The notes: a model not told the origin generated them from the sequence alone. A stretch of 64,000 nt of DNA from Bacteroidales bacterium (GCA_016936505.1 JAFGXS010000011.1:1-64000); one strand, 5' to 3'; shown: positions 8,122 through 16,805, numbered from the stretch's first letter. Translations and numbers: made by a program.

Positions 8122-9774
8122 TTACATTCTGAAAATACCGTATTTCTGATCCGGGAATTTATTATTCAGCGACATGGAAATCCCCATAGCCAGTACCTTT
8201 CTTGTATCAACCGGGTCAATAATTCCATCATCCCAAATACGGGAAGTGCTGTATAAAGCAGCCCCTTCTTTTTCATATTTTTCCAGAATTGGTTTTTTAA
8301 GCTTTTCTATTTCTTCCTGTGTCATTTCCTTTCCCATAGCTTGGTACTGCTCCTGTTTTACTGTTGCCAAAACTGTGGCGGCCTGTTCTCCACCCATAAC
8401 AGAAATTTTGGCATTGGGCCACATAAACAACAAACGGGGATCATAAGCACGACCTGCCATTCCGTAATTTCCAGCGCCGAATGATCCACCAAAAATCACC
8501 GTAAATTTGGGCACATTAGCATTGGAAACAGCATGAACCATTTTTGCTCCATCCTTGGCAATTCCTTTTCTTTCAAATTCTTTTCCTACAATGAAACCTG
8601 TTATGTTTTGCAAAAAAATCAATGGAATTTTTCGTGCCGTACAAAGCTCAATGAAGTGGGTCACTTTTAAAGCAGATTCGGAAAATAACACTCCGTAATT
8701 GGCAATAATTCCAACAGGAAAGCCCATAATGCGGGCAAAACCTGTTACTACAGTCGTAGCATATTTAGCTTTGAACTCCTGAAAGCGACTTCCATCCACC
8801 ATTCGCATAATGATCTCATGGGGGTCAACCAGTTTTTTTAGGTCTACGGGTACAATTCCATATAATTCTTCAGGATTGTAAGCAGGGGGTTCCGGTTCAG
8901 CAATATCAAGCATTTGTTTCTCCCTGAACTCCAGATTTTCGAAAATATTCCTGCAAATCTGAATGGCGTGCTTATCGTTTATAGCAAAATGATCGGCCAC
9001 GCCGGACATTGAGGTGTGCACTTCAGCGCCTCCCAGTTCTTCTGCTGTAACTTCTTCTCCGGTTGCAGCTTTTACCAGCGGTGGCCCTCCAAGGAAAATC
9101 GTTCCTTGCTCTTTTACAATAATAGTTTCATCGCTCATTGCAGGAACATAAGCCCCACCAGCTGTACACGAACCCATCACAATCGAAATTTGAGGAATTC
9201 CCATAGCCGACATTCGTGCCTGATTGTAAAAGAACCTACCAAAATGGTTGGCATCCGGGAAAACAGTATCCTGCTCGGGAAGGAAAGCTCCGCCAGAATC
9301 TACCATGTAAACACAGGGCAAATTATTTTCCATCGCAATTTGTTGCGCTCTTAAATGCTTCTTGATGGTGTAACGCATGTAGGTTCCACCCTTAACTGTA
9401 GCATCATTAGCTATGATCACCGTTTCTTTTCCATGAATTACTCCCACTCCGGTAATAATTCCTGCAGAAGGAAACTCATCATTATATTGTCCGTAAGCAG
9501 CCAAAGGAGATAACTCCAGAAAAGGAGTCTCCTGGTCAATCAGTAAATCAATTCTTTCTCTGGCAAGTAATTTACCCCTACTCTTGTGCCTTTCTACTGA
9601 TGAGATAGAGCCTCCGACAGTATTTTTTCTTAAGATTTGTTTGTAATCATTCAGAATATCAAGAAAAGCTTTTTTATTGCTTTGAAATTCTTTGGAATGA
9701 ACATCTATTTTTGTGGTTAATTTTTGCAATGGTTGAAAATTTAAAATTCTACCTTGTAAGCTGAACAGGTTCAC
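8122..9774 (-). CDS. liuB: Methylcrotonyl-CoA carboxylase, carboxyltransferase subunit
   Basis: Beta subunit that transfers the carboxyl group from carboxybiotin to methylcrotonyl-CoA. It carries two crotonase-like halves: [28 protein letters not shown] and [17 protein letters not shown] in the N-terminal half, and [39 protein letters not shown] in the C-terminal half. The 550-aa length suits methylcrotonyl-CoA carboxylase better than the roughly 510-aa propionyl-CoA enzymes. It is the first gene of the leftward operon and has a -7 element about 100 nt upstream. The first 15 or so residues are poorly conserved in appearance, but no later Met precedes the core. Confidence 0.92.
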   Translation of the reverse strand: MNLFSLQGRILNFQPLQKLTTKIDVHSKEFQSNKKAFLDILNDYKQILRKNTVGGSISSVERHKSRGKLLARERIDLLIDQETPFLELSPLAAYGQYNDEFPSAGIITGVGVIHGKETVIIANDATVKGGTYMRYTIKKHLRAQQIAMENNLPCVYMVDSGGAFLPEQDTVFPDANHFGRFFYNQARMSAMGIPQISIVMGSCTAGGAYVPAMSDETIIVKEQGTIFLGGPPLVKAATGEEVTAEELGGAEVHTSMSGVADHFAINDKHAIQICRNIFENLEFREKQMLDIAEPEPPAYNPEELYGIVPVDLKKLVDPHEIIMRMVDGSRFQEFKAKYATTVVTGFARIMGFPVGIIANYGVLFSESALKVTHFIELCTARKIPLIFLQNITGFIVGKEFERKGIAKDGAKMVHAVSNANVPKFTVIFGGSFGAGNYGMAGRAYDPRLLFMWPNAKISVMGGEQAATVLATVKQEQYQAMGKEMTQEEIEKLKKPILEKYEKEGAALYSTSRIWDDGIIDPVDTRKVLAMGISMSLNNKFPDQKYGIFRM

Positions 9775-9875
9775 CTATGCAAGTTTAAGAAAAAAACAGC
9801 AATTTTTATCCTTTTTTGAATGAAAACAAGTCTTAAAAAGCCTTATTCATTTTCACAAACACAATTCAATTACTA

Positions 9876-9883
9876 CAAAATTA
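9876..9883 (-). promoter_or_regulatory. -7 promoter element of the leucine-degradation operon
   Basis: The minus strand reads TAATTTTG, matching TAnnTTTG, about 100 nt upstream of liuB. It is the only full match in the divergent gap on that strand. No clear -33 TTG at 17-23 nt was seen. Confidence 0.4.
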
Positions 9884-9986
9884 ATGGTTCAAATGTTATT
9901 TAATAACATAAAATATATCTCTAAAAAAAATATTTCTACTTTAGCCTGACACTTACAAAGTTTATCTCATATCAAATAAAAAAGGC

Positions 9987-10997
9987 ATGCAATATCCCAA
10001 AAAAGTAGTTATTGGAGACATCACCGTTCGCGACGGATTTCAGCACGAAGAAAAATTTATTCCAACAGAGGCCAAAGTCTGGGTACTTGAAGAACTTATT
10101 CTCAGTGGAGTCAAGCATCTTGAAGTAACTAATTTTGGTAACCCAAAGGGTATGCCACAGTTTAACGATGCCGATGATTTATTTAAAAAGATACGATCCA
10201 GTAAAAGGGTTAAGGATCAATTAGATGATGTGGTTTTAACTGCTGTAACCATCAGGGAAAAAGCCATTGAAAGAGCTATTGAAGCAAAAAAAGAAGGATA
10301 CGGGCCCGACAGGATCTTACTAATGGTTTCCACTAGTGAATCGCATCAAAAAAAGAATTCGGGTCTTACTTTAAGTGAATACTGGAAAATGGCCGAAGAA
10401 TGGATTCCTAAAGCACATGATGCAGGAATTACTGTGAACGGAACGGTAAGTACCATTTGGGGATGCCCCATTGAGGGACCAACCAGGCTAGAAGACGCAA
10501 TTGATTTTACAAACCGCTGGTTCAACATAGGAGCCAATGATGTTGAACATGCAGATCATGACGGCTCTGCATCACCCGACAGAGTTTACAAATATTTCTC
10601 AATGCTGATGGCAAGCGTTAATAATCCACACAAACAAATTGCACACTTTCACACCACCCGAGGCTGGGGATTAGCCAATGTACTGGCCGCACTTCAGGCT
10701 GGAGTTACAAATTTTGAGTCAACTTTAGGTGGTATTGGCGGACAGCCCGCAAATTTTGTCGACGGAGTGCCTGTTGCCGGGACCGGAAGTTATTATTATA
10801 ACGATGCTAATGAAGTAGGACTAGTTTGTACTGAAGATATGTCGGTTATGATGGATGAAATGGGCATCGATACCCAGCTGAATATAGACAGGATCTTAAA
10901 AACAGGAAAAATGGTTGAGAAAATAGTTGGGCGTCGTTTACGTTCGAAAACCATTACTCAGGGCCGCATTCCCAAGTCATTAACCGGGCGTAAATAA
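9987..10997 (+). CDS. HMG-CoA lyase-like DRE-TIM metallolyase
   Basis: A 336-aa DRE-TIM barrel protein transcribed divergently from the leucine operon. In that context it should cleave HMG-CoA to acetyl-CoA and acetoacetate. The N-terminal VRDGFQHE corresponds to the RDGLQNE motif of HMG-CoA lyases (catalytic Arg and metal-binding Asp), and HFHTTRGWG supplies the HxH metal ligands. The catalytic-loop signature normally read as GLGGCPYA is instead GIGGQPAN, so the expected Cys is Gln. An insertion of roughly a dozen residues follows before CTEDMSVMMDEMGIDT. It may be a divergent lyase or a related carboxyltransferase or aldolase with another substrate. A near-match promoter TACTTTAG lies at about 9939. 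Confidence 0.75.
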   Translation: MQYPKKVVIGDITVRDGFQHEEKFIPTEAKVWVLEELILSGVKHLEVTNFGNPKGMPQFNDADDLFKKIRSSKRVKDQLDDVVLTAVTIREKAIERAIEAKKEGYGPDRILLMVSTSESHQKKNSGLTLSEYWKMAEEWIPKAHDAGITVNGTVSTIWGCPIEGPTRLEDAIDFTNRWFNIGANDVEHADHDGSASPDRVYKYFSMLMASVNNPHKQIAHFHTTRGWGLANVLAALQAGVTNFESTLGGIGGQPANFVDGVPVAGTGSYYYNDANEVGLVCTEDMSVMMDEMGIDTQLNIDRILKTGKMVEKIVGRRLRSKTITQGRIPKSLTGRK

Positions 10998-11004
10998 AAC
11001 TTTG

Positions 11005-11012
11005 TACCTTTG
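11005..11012 (+). promoter_or_regulatory. -7 promoter element upstream of the glucosaminidase lipoprotein
   Basis: TACCTTTG matches TAnnTTTG. It lies 60 nt before the chosen ATG at 11073 and overlaps the ORF track's upstream start at 11010, which argues for the later start. No clear -33 element is present. Confidence 0.45.
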
Positions 11013-11072
11013 CATGCCAAAGTTCCATTTGTTTCTGTTAACAGAAGTATCTGGAAGATAAAAAAATTAAAT

Positions 11073-11930
11073 ATGAAGTTAACCTCCTTAACAGGACTTA
11101 TTTCAAAATCTCTGGCTTTTTTAATCTTTCCCTTACTTGTTAATACAGCTTGCAACAGAACGCCAAAACAACCGGTTCAGAATACTCACAAAAGCATAAA
11201 AGTATTAAAAAAACAGGGAGAAAGCCCCGAAGATATTATTGCTATTACCGACTCTCTGGTTCCCCCAATAGTTTATTCGCAGGCTATACCACTGGATACT
11301 TTACCGGTTAATGTACGAAAACAAAAGTTTTTTGATATGATGCTTCCTGCCGTTTTGGTTGCAAAAACCAAACAGGAGATGGCAAGAGAAAAGGCAAAAA
11401 GAATCATTCAAAAACAGAAAAAAACTCCAAAAGAAAAATCGTTTATCGATAGTCTTGAGATCAGATACAATACCCAAAACCCGAAAACATTAATCAAAAG
11501 ACTACAAACACTGCCGGTGAGTGTTGTTTTGGCCCAGTCTGCTATCGAAAGCGGATGGGGAACTTCTCGTTTTTTCAGAGAAGCCAATAACCCTTTTGGC
11601 ATGTGGTCATTCAACGACGATCATGCACGGATTGTAGCTTTATATACAAGGGATGGCAAAGAGATCTATTTAAGAAAGTTCAAAACACTTGAATCGGCAA
11701 TAGAAGCCTACTACTACATGTTAGCAACAAGAAAACCCTATCAGAAATTAAGAAACATGCAACTTCAAACTGATGACCCTTTTGAATTGATTAAAGGATT
11801 AAGCAAATACTCCGAAAGAGGAGATGACTACGTTGATGAACTTGCGCTGATGATTCGTGCCAACGATTTAACAAGATATGATTCCTACGTCATCGCCCCA
11901 CAATATATTCTTAAAGCAAAAACAGATTAA
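11073..11930 (+). CDS. Bax-like glucosaminidase-domain lipoprotein
   Basis: Predicted lipoprotein of 285 aa that would hydrolyse peptidoglycan glycan strands. The chosen start gives a signal peptide ending in the lipobox VNTAC (Cys27); the track's earlier start would bury it and overlaps a promoter element. The C-terminal half carries the glucosaminidase signature LAQSAIESGWGTSRF with a candidate catalytic Glu, then NNPFGMWS and AYYYMLATRKPYQKLR, as in E. coli Bax and FlgJ-type domains. Upstream is a charged, Lys-rich linker. The stop codon shares TTAA with the convergent MBL-fold gene. Exact cleavage specificity is unknown. Confidence 0.85.
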   Translation: MKLTSLTGLISKSLAFLIFPLLVNTACNRTPKQPVQNTHKSIKVLKKQGESPEDIIAITDSLVPPIVYSQAIPLDTLPVNVRKQKFFDMMLPAVLVAKTKQEMAREKAKRIIQKQKKTPKEKSFIDSLEIRYNTQNPKTLIKRLQTLPVSVVLAQSAIESGWGTSRFFREANNPFGMWSFNDDHARIVALYTRDGKEIYLRKFKTLESAIEAYYYMLATRKPYQKLRNMQLQTDDPFELIKGLSKYSERGDDYVDELALMIRANDLTRYDSYVIAPQYILKAKTD

Positions 11931-12772
11931 GAAATAAAATCGGATAATTTTCCTACACGATCTGCTTTAACTCCTTTTGGAGTATCCATAAGTGTGCAAG
12001 CTTCATTGTACAAGTCGTGTTCAAAAAACAGAATATAATTATTCTCCACTGCTTCTGTATAGAACCGTTCACGATCTTTTAATGTTTGCAGAGGACGTGT
12101 ATCATAAGACATTATCCAAGGCATTGGTAAATGAGCAACCGATGGCATAAGGTCGGCAACATAAGCAACGGTCTTATCGCTAACTTTTATATGCGGTATT
12201 ACCTGCCCGTCTGTATGTCCATCGTACAATTTAAACTCAATACCTGGAATATATTCCCCTTCAGAGTCTATCAGCTTTAAATGACCGCTTTCTTCAATGG
12301 GAAGAATATTTTCCTTTAAAAATGAAGCTTTTTCTCTTCGGTTTGGGTTTGTAGCCCATGCATACTGTTGTTTACTTGTCCAGTAAGTAGCATTCGGAAA
12401 GGTCAGCTCAAAACCTGTATGATCCTTTGTATACCTTACACTTCCTCCACAATGATCGAAATGCATATGGGTTAATACCATATCAGTAATTTCCTCTGGT
12501 TTTACCCCGGCTTTTTCCAATGAAGACTCTAATGTTGCATCACCATTCAGATAATAATGTTTCAGGAAATTGTCATCCTGTTTATCTCCAATACCATTAT
12601 CTATTAATATCTTACGATCGCCATCTTCAACCAACAAACAACGCATTGCCCAGTTAGCCAGATTATTTTCATCAGCAGGATATACTTTCGACCACATTAC
12701 TTTGGGCACTACTCCAAACATAGCACCACCATCTAATTTAAAATTTCCTGTTTCTATCGGAGTAAGTTTCAT
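11927..12772 (-). CDS. MBL-fold metallohydrolase
   Basis: A 281-aa metallo-beta-lactamase-fold hydrolase. The metal site THMHFDHCGG (HxHxDH) is clear, with a further His in DGHTDGQVIPH and in FFEHDLYNE. Overall layout resembles the N-acyl homoserine lactonase-like subfamily, but that group includes many enzymes of other or unknown specificity, so quorum quenching should not be assumed. No signal peptide is visible, so it is probably cytoplasmic. It stands alone: convergent with the glucosaminidase gene, divergent from adenine deaminase, and with its own promoter. Confidence 0.85.
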   Translation of the reverse strand: MKLTPIETGNFKLDGGAMFGVVPKVMWSKVYPADENNLANWAMRCLLVEDGDRKILIDNGIGDKQDDNFLKHYYLNGDATLESSLEKAGVKPEEITDMVLTHMHFDHCGGSVRYTKDHTGFELTFPNATYWTSKQQYAWATNPNRREKASFLKENILPIEESGHLKLIDSEGEYIPGIEFKLYDGHTDGQVIPHIKVSDKTVAYVADLMPSVAHLPMPWIMSYDTRPLQTLKDRERFYTEAVENNYILFFEHDLYNEACTLMDTPKGVKADRVGKLSDFIS

Positions 12773-12817
12773 AGCTGCATCTATTTAATATTAAAAAGTC
12801 ATTGTTGTCCGTGTTCA

Positions 12818-12845
12818 CAAAATTATAAATTATTTGATGTATCAA
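12818..12845 (-). promoter_or_regulatory. Promoter of the MBL-fold gene (-33 and -7)
   Basis: On the minus strand TTG (12845-12843) and TAATTTTG (12825-12818) are separated by 17 nt, a complete Bacteroidota-type TTG-N17-TAnnTTTG promoter. It gives a leader of about 40 nt before the start at 12772. Confidence 0.55.
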
Positions 12846-12895
12846 TGCCTGCTGTAAAGAACCACTTTCATAACAAAACTTAATGCTAATTTGAT

Positions 12896-12903
12896 TAAAT
12901 TTG
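12896..12903 (+). promoter_or_regulatory. -7 promoter element of adenine deaminase
   Basis: TAAATTTG matches TAnnTTTG and ends 4 nt before the ATG at 12908, predicting a leaderless or nearly leaderless transcript. The spacing is the same as that in front of the histidine kinase gene. No -33 TTG is obvious. Confidence 0.5.
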
Positions 12904-12907
12904 TACT

Positions 12908-14554
12908 ATGATGCACACGAATAACAAATACTCTATTTCGGGCAATGTTATTGACCTGAAAAAGGAATCTATTTTTAAGGGAACCGTTACTGTTGAAAAC
13001 GGAAAAATCAAATCAATTCTTCAGGATGATACGATTAAAGAGGAACAATATATTCTTCCCGGATTGATTGATGCGCACATTCATGTGGAAAGCTCAATGT
13101 TAATTCCCTCAGAATTTGCTCGCCTGGCTGTAACACACGGAACCGTTTGTACTGTTTCTGATCCGCATGAAATTGCCAATGTTTTGGGAATTGACGGGGT
13201 TCGATTTATGATTAATAACGGAAAAAAGGTTCCTTTTAAGTTCTATTTCGGTGCCCCGTCCTGTGTTCCTGCCACTCCTTTTGAAACTTCTGGTGCAAAA
13301 TTTACTCCTGACGAATTAGACACCTTACTTCAAATGGATGAAATTCACTATTTATCAGAAATGATGAATTTTCCGGGTGTTATTAACCGTGATCCGGGTG
13401 AAATGAAAAAGATTGAAATTGCCCAGAAATACAACAAACCTGTTGACGGGCATGCGCCCGGTGTAAAGGGTAGTGATGCCGAAAAATATGCATCTGCCGG
13501 AGTTACCACCGACCACGAATGTTTTTCGATGGAAGAAGCGCTGGAAAAGATCAACTATGGAATGAAAATTCAAATTCGTGAAGGTAGTGCTGCAAAAAAT
13601 TTTGAAGCATTGATTGATCTAATGAAAGACAATGCTGACAAGGTACTTTTTTGTTCTGATGACAGACATCCCGACAGTTTAGCCGAAGGCCATATCAACG
13701 AATTGGTAAAAAGGGCCCTTGCCAAAGGATATGACATTATTTCCATTTTAAAAAGTACGATCCTTAATCCGATTGAACATTATAAGCTTAATGTGGGAAC
13801 CTTACAAGAAGGCGATCCTGCAGATATAATTATTGTCGATAACCTTTCTGATTTCAATGTAAAAGCTACCTTCATAAACGGAATTAAAGTGGCTGAAGAT
13901 GGGAAAACACTTATAAATTCTGTTGATGAAACCACTCCAAATGCATTTTATGCCTCACCCATTACTGAAGAAGACATCTTCGTAAAAGATGAGGATAAGA
14001 AAATTAAGGTAATAGAATCAATCGATGGGGAATTAATTACCCGTACAATTACTGCAAAAACAAAGGCAATAAACGATAATCTGGTCAGCGATACAGAACA
14101 GGATATTTTAAAAATGGTTGTTTTAAACCGGTATAAAAAAACTCAACCTGCCGTAGCTTTCATAAAAAATATCGGTATCCGATCGGGAGCATTTGCTTCC
14201 AGCGTAGCCCATGACAGTCATAATATAATTGCTGTTGGTACTACTGATAAAGAAATTACAGAAGCCATTAACCTCGTGATTAAAAACAAAGGAGGAATTT
14301 CAATAATTGATCATAACAAAGAGTATTCGTTAGCACTTCCAGTTGCAGGTTTAATGTCAAACAAAGACGGCTTTGAAGTTGCCCGCTCTTATCATACACT
14401 TGATAAAAAGGTTCACGAAATGGGATCCCAACTAAGAGCTCCTTTTATGACTCTTTCATTTATGGCTTTGCTGGTTATTCCTGAGCTTAAGCTGAGCGAT
14501 AAAGGACTGTTTGACGGAAACCGATTTGAATTTACTTCAATTTATGCCAATTAA
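12908..14554 (+). CDS. ade: Adenine deaminase
   Basis: Amidohydrolase-superfamily enzyme converting adenine to hypoxanthine and ammonia in purine salvage. The metal-binding DAHIHVESSM is characteristic of Ade. Further family segments are the early VSDPHEIANVLG, GHAPGVKG with its metal-ligand His, TTDHECFSMEEA, and FCSDDRHPD. The C-terminal Ade domain includes RSGAFASSVAHDSHNIIAVG. The 548-aa length is normal. Two tandem ATG codons (12908 and 12911) are possible starts. The gene is monocistronic, with a promoter almost touching the ATG and an inverted repeat starting at its stop codon. Confidence 0.95.
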   Translation: MMHTNNKYSISGNVIDLKKESIFKGTVTVENGKIKSILQDDTIKEEQYILPGLIDAHIHVESSMLIPSEFARLAVTHGTVCTVSDPHEIANVLGIDGVRFMINNGKKVPFKFYFGAPSCVPATPFETSGAKFTPDELDTLLQMDEIHYLSEMMNFPGVINRDPGEMKKIEIAQKYNKPVDGHAPGVKGSDAEKYASAGVTTDHECFSMEEALEKINYGMKIQIREGSAAKNFEALIDLMKDNADKVLFCSDDRHPDSLAEGHINELVKRALAKGYDIISILKSTILNPIEHYKLNVGTLQEGDPADIIIVDNLSDFNVKATFINGIKVAEDGKTLINSVDETTPNAFYASPITEEDIFVKDEDKKIKVIESIDGELITRTITAKTKAINDNLVSDTEQDILKMVVLNRYKKTQPAVAFIKNIGIRSGAFASSVAHDSHNIIAVGTTDKEITEAINLVIKNKGGISIIDHNKEYSLALPVAGLMSNKDGFEVARSYHTLDKKVHEMGSQLRAPFMTLSFMALLVIPELKLSDKGLFDGNRFEFTSIYAN

Positions 14555-14570
14555 TCTTTTCAAAAGATTA
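14552..14570. repeat. 19-bp inverted repeat on the ade stop codon
   Basis: TAATCTTTT-C-AAAAGATTA is perfectly self-complementary around one base, and its first three bases are the ade stop codon. It could be a weak transcription-end hairpin (8-bp stem, 3-nt loop). No U-tract follows, so an operator or a simple palindrome is equally possible. Confidence 0.45.
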
Positions 14571-14601
14571 CACTTCAATCGGTCTACCTTATTAATATTC
14601 T

Positions 14602-14617
14602 AATAAGCTGACTTATT
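14602..14617. repeat. Inverted repeat AATAAG-N4-CTTATT upstream of arsR-type gene
   Basis: A perfect 6-bp inverted repeat with a 4-nt spacer, about 70 bp upstream of the -7 element of the ArsR-family gene. The AT-rich half-sites are of the kind ArsR/SmtB proteins bind. Regulatory meaning is inferred from position only. Confidence 0.35.
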
Positions 14618-14650
14618 CTTATTTAGACAGTTTATAAAATATATAGAAAG

Positions 14651-14674
14651 ATCATATATGTATATATTTATGAT
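14651..14674. promoter_or_regulatory. Candidate operator ATCATA-N12-TATGAT
   Basis: An inverted repeat with 6-bp arms ends 11 bp before the -7 element of the ArsR-family gene, so it sits between the expected -33 and -7 positions. A bound repressor dimer there would block RNA polymerase, consistent with autoregulation. The whole stretch is very AT-rich, so chance symmetry is possible. Confidence 0.35.
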
Positions 14675-14685
14675 TTTAATTATCA

Positions 14686-14693
14686 TACTTTTG
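14686..14693 (+). promoter_or_regulatory. -7 promoter element of the ArsR-family gene
   Basis: TACTTTTG matches TAnnTTTG and lies 17 nt before the ATG at 14711. Confidence 0.5.
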
Positions 14694-14710
14694 CAAAAAA
14701 ACATATTGAA

Positions 14711-15010
14711 ATGGCACACATTGAAATTGACATTGATAAGTTAGAAATGGCTGCTGGTAAGCTGAGGGCTATTTCTCACCCTATGAGAATTGCCATCATT
14801 GACTTACTCTCACAAAAGGAAGTACTGAGTGTTACCGAGATCTATCAGGCGCTCGATATAGAACAAGCTACTGCTTCTCATCATTTAAATATTCTAAAAA
14901 ACAAGAATGTATTGATTTCCAGAAGAACAGGAAAAAAAATATACTATTCATTACGAAATCATACCATTACAGAAATTCTTGAATGTATCAACCGCTGTAA
15001 TAACAGCTAG
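14711..15010 (+). CDS. ArsR/SmtB-family transcriptional regulator
   Basis: Small winged-helix DNA-binding protein of 99 aa. The core ISHPMRIAIIDLLSQKEVLSVTEIYQALDIEQATASHHLNILKNKNVLISRRTGKKIYYSL matches the ArsR fold, with the recognition helix around ATASHHLNIL. The cysteine motif ELCVCDL of arsenic or cadmium sensors is absent; the only Cys residues are in the last few residues (CINRC). Metal sensing is therefore unproven. It stands alone with its own promoter and nearby inverted repeats, suggesting autoregulation. No resistance or efflux gene is adjacent, so its targets are unknown. Confidence 0.88.
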   Translation: MAHIEIDIDKLEMAAGKLRAISHPMRIAIIDLLSQKEVLSVTEIYQALDIEQATASHHLNILKNKNVLISRRTGKKIYYSLRNHTITEILECINRCNNS

Positions 15011-15012
15011 TT

Positions 15013-16797
15013 TTATTGAATTTTCCAGTCTTCTCTGATTTCCCAGTTTGCCCTTACTTTAACTGCATCAGGAAAGTAAATTACTTTCTCTGGCTCTGTA
15101 TGGGTAAAATAATCGCCCGGGTCCCAACGACCGTTTCCATTCCTATCAACAATTACCCTGAACCGATATGTATTGGGGTCAACATTAATAAAATTAATTG
15201 ATTGATTATGATAAAACATTCTTGTTTCCAGGACTTTACCTTTATCATTCATCATTTGCAATAAATAATTTTGCTGATGCACGGGGTTCATTATAAATGT
15301 TACAACACCATAATCATCTGCATTTTTTGAATTTACAGAAATGTTTATCATATTGTTATCAAGGCCATTCCAGTTTACAATGGATGAGTCTGGGATTAAT
15401 AACACAAATTTTTCATTTTCCTTTACAGCAAACGGAAATGCCAGTACCCGATGAATCGGATCAAGGAAAATTGCTTTAGGATTATAGATACTGTCTTTAT
15501 TTTGAACAAACAAAGCAGAATCAAGTTGCAAGTTCTTTATTGGTTGACCAAAAGTAATCTTTAAAGTATCGCCTGGCTTAATTGAACCTTTTATATTGGA
15601 TTGCCATGTCAAATATTCCTTTTTAGGTTCTTCCTTTTTCTTTTTTCTGTTTTTAAGGAAATTCTCTTTGGGAACCACACGCATATTTAATGAGTCCAAC
15701 CTCTTTGTCCCGTTAAAAACCATCAGGTCTAATGTATCGGGATGAGGTTCATGTAAGAACCAAATCAAACTGTCTTTTTCAGCATTCCACTCAGATAAAT
15801 ACCAGGTAGTGTCAGGATTAAAATTTAAACACTCTATTTTCAGACTATCAGGCGGAATTGAGAAAATAAATTTGACTGTATTTTTTGCCACCAGTCCTGA
15901 CCTAAGCAATCTCTGAACCGTGTCTGCCTGACTGAACATGTACATTTTATAATCTGTTAATTTCAGATCTGCAACTGAGTCTGCCCTTTGTACAACCGAA
16001 TCAATTTTATACTGAACCGAGTCCTTCGATGTATGCAATCTTATGGTATCAAGTATTGCTGAATCAATAACCGGAGCAGGTCGGTATTTTGGTACCACCA
16101 AAGAATCAATAAAAGCAATCTTTTCATTCGGCTGATCAAAAGTCAGGCTGTAATTCTGATCCTGTAAAGCAAACAAAAGATAGTTTGTATCAGCAATTCC
16201 TGAAAAGTAAAACCTCCCCTTTTTATTTGTTTTACTAACGTAATAAGGCTTTTGATACAACGGACGCTGAGCCAGAGGAATGGTATCAATGTCATTTTTA
16301 TACAACATAACCGTTACATTTTGTACAGGATCATGAGTCAATGCATCCAAAACCTCACCTCGCATACTTAGAGAATCTACATAATCTCCTGTTGAAAACA
16401 CATACGAGAAGTTCTTCAGGATATTTCCCTCATTTAAATCAGCAATCGCATCTCCAAAAAAAACAGTATAAGTCGTATTAGGCTTTAGAGGTTGTTTAAA
16501 AGTAAGAGTAAGCGTTTTCTTTCTTAATTTATAATCCGGCAATTCTTTTACCGGAGGAGAAACGAGTAATTGCTGACTCATTTTGTCAATTTGAATATAC
16601 TCGTCAAACGTAACTGAGAACTTGTTTCCTTTAAAATTTGTTGAATAATTTGCCGGTACACACTCCAACACTTTAGGAGGAGTTATATCTTTTGGGCCAC
16701 CAACAGGAGCTGTAATTTTAGCACATTGATACAATATTCCGCTCATTATCAGAATGAGAAACAAAACCAACGCTTTTTTAAAAGTGTACCGCTTCAT
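15013..16797 (-). CDS. Bacterial Ig-like (Big_5-type) lipoprotein
   Basis: A 594-aa predicted lipoprotein: signal peptide and lipobox ending LYQC (Cys25). It is followed by APVGGPKDITPPKVLECVPAN and a Big_5-like region (SVTFDEYIQIDKMSQQLLVSPP, then KTLTLTFKQPLKPNTTYTVFFGDAIADLNEGN), common in Bacteroidota surface or periplasmic lipoproteins. A carboxypeptidase-regulatory-like segment (about 140-200) and a calcium-loop-like DRNGNGRWDPGDYF near the C terminus are also visible. The biochemical role is not known. It is 8 bp downstream of the FKBP isomerase gene and probably co-transcribed with it. Confidence 0.8.
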   Translation of the reverse strand: MKRYTFKKALVLFLILIMSGILYQCAKITAPVGGPKDITPPKVLECVPANYSTNFKGNKFSVTFDEYIQIDKMSQQLLVSPPVKELPDYKLRKKTLTLTFKQPLKPNTTYTVFFGDAIADLNEGNILKNFSYVFSTGDYVDSLSMRGEVLDALTHDPVQNVTVMLYKNDIDTIPLAQRPLYQKPYYVSKTNKKGRFYFSGIADTNYLLFALQDQNYSLTFDQPNEKIAFIDSLVVPKYRPAPVIDSAILDTIRLHTSKDSVQYKIDSVVQRADSVADLKLTDYKMYMFSQADTVQRLLRSGLVAKNTVKFIFSIPPDSLKIECLNFNPDTTWYLSEWNAEKDSLIWFLHEPHPDTLDLMVFNGTKRLDSLNMRVVPKENFLKNRKKKKEEPKKEYLTWQSNIKGSIKPGDTLKITFGQPIKNLQLDSALFVQNKDSIYNPKAIFLDPIHRVLAFPFAVKENEKFVLLIPDSSIVNWNGLDNNMINISVNSKNADDYGVVTFIMNPVHQQNYLLQMMNDKGKVLETRMFYHNQSINFINVDPNTYRFRVIVDRNGNGRWDPGDYFTHTEPEKVIYFPDAVKVRANWEIREDWKIQ

Positions 16798-16805
16798 TTA
16801 AATGA

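Noticed and set aside
11927-12772. Quorum-quenching lactonase interpretation of the MBL-fold protein
   Set aside because: HxHxDH is shared by many hydrolases; nothing nearby involves acyl-homoserine lactone signalling.
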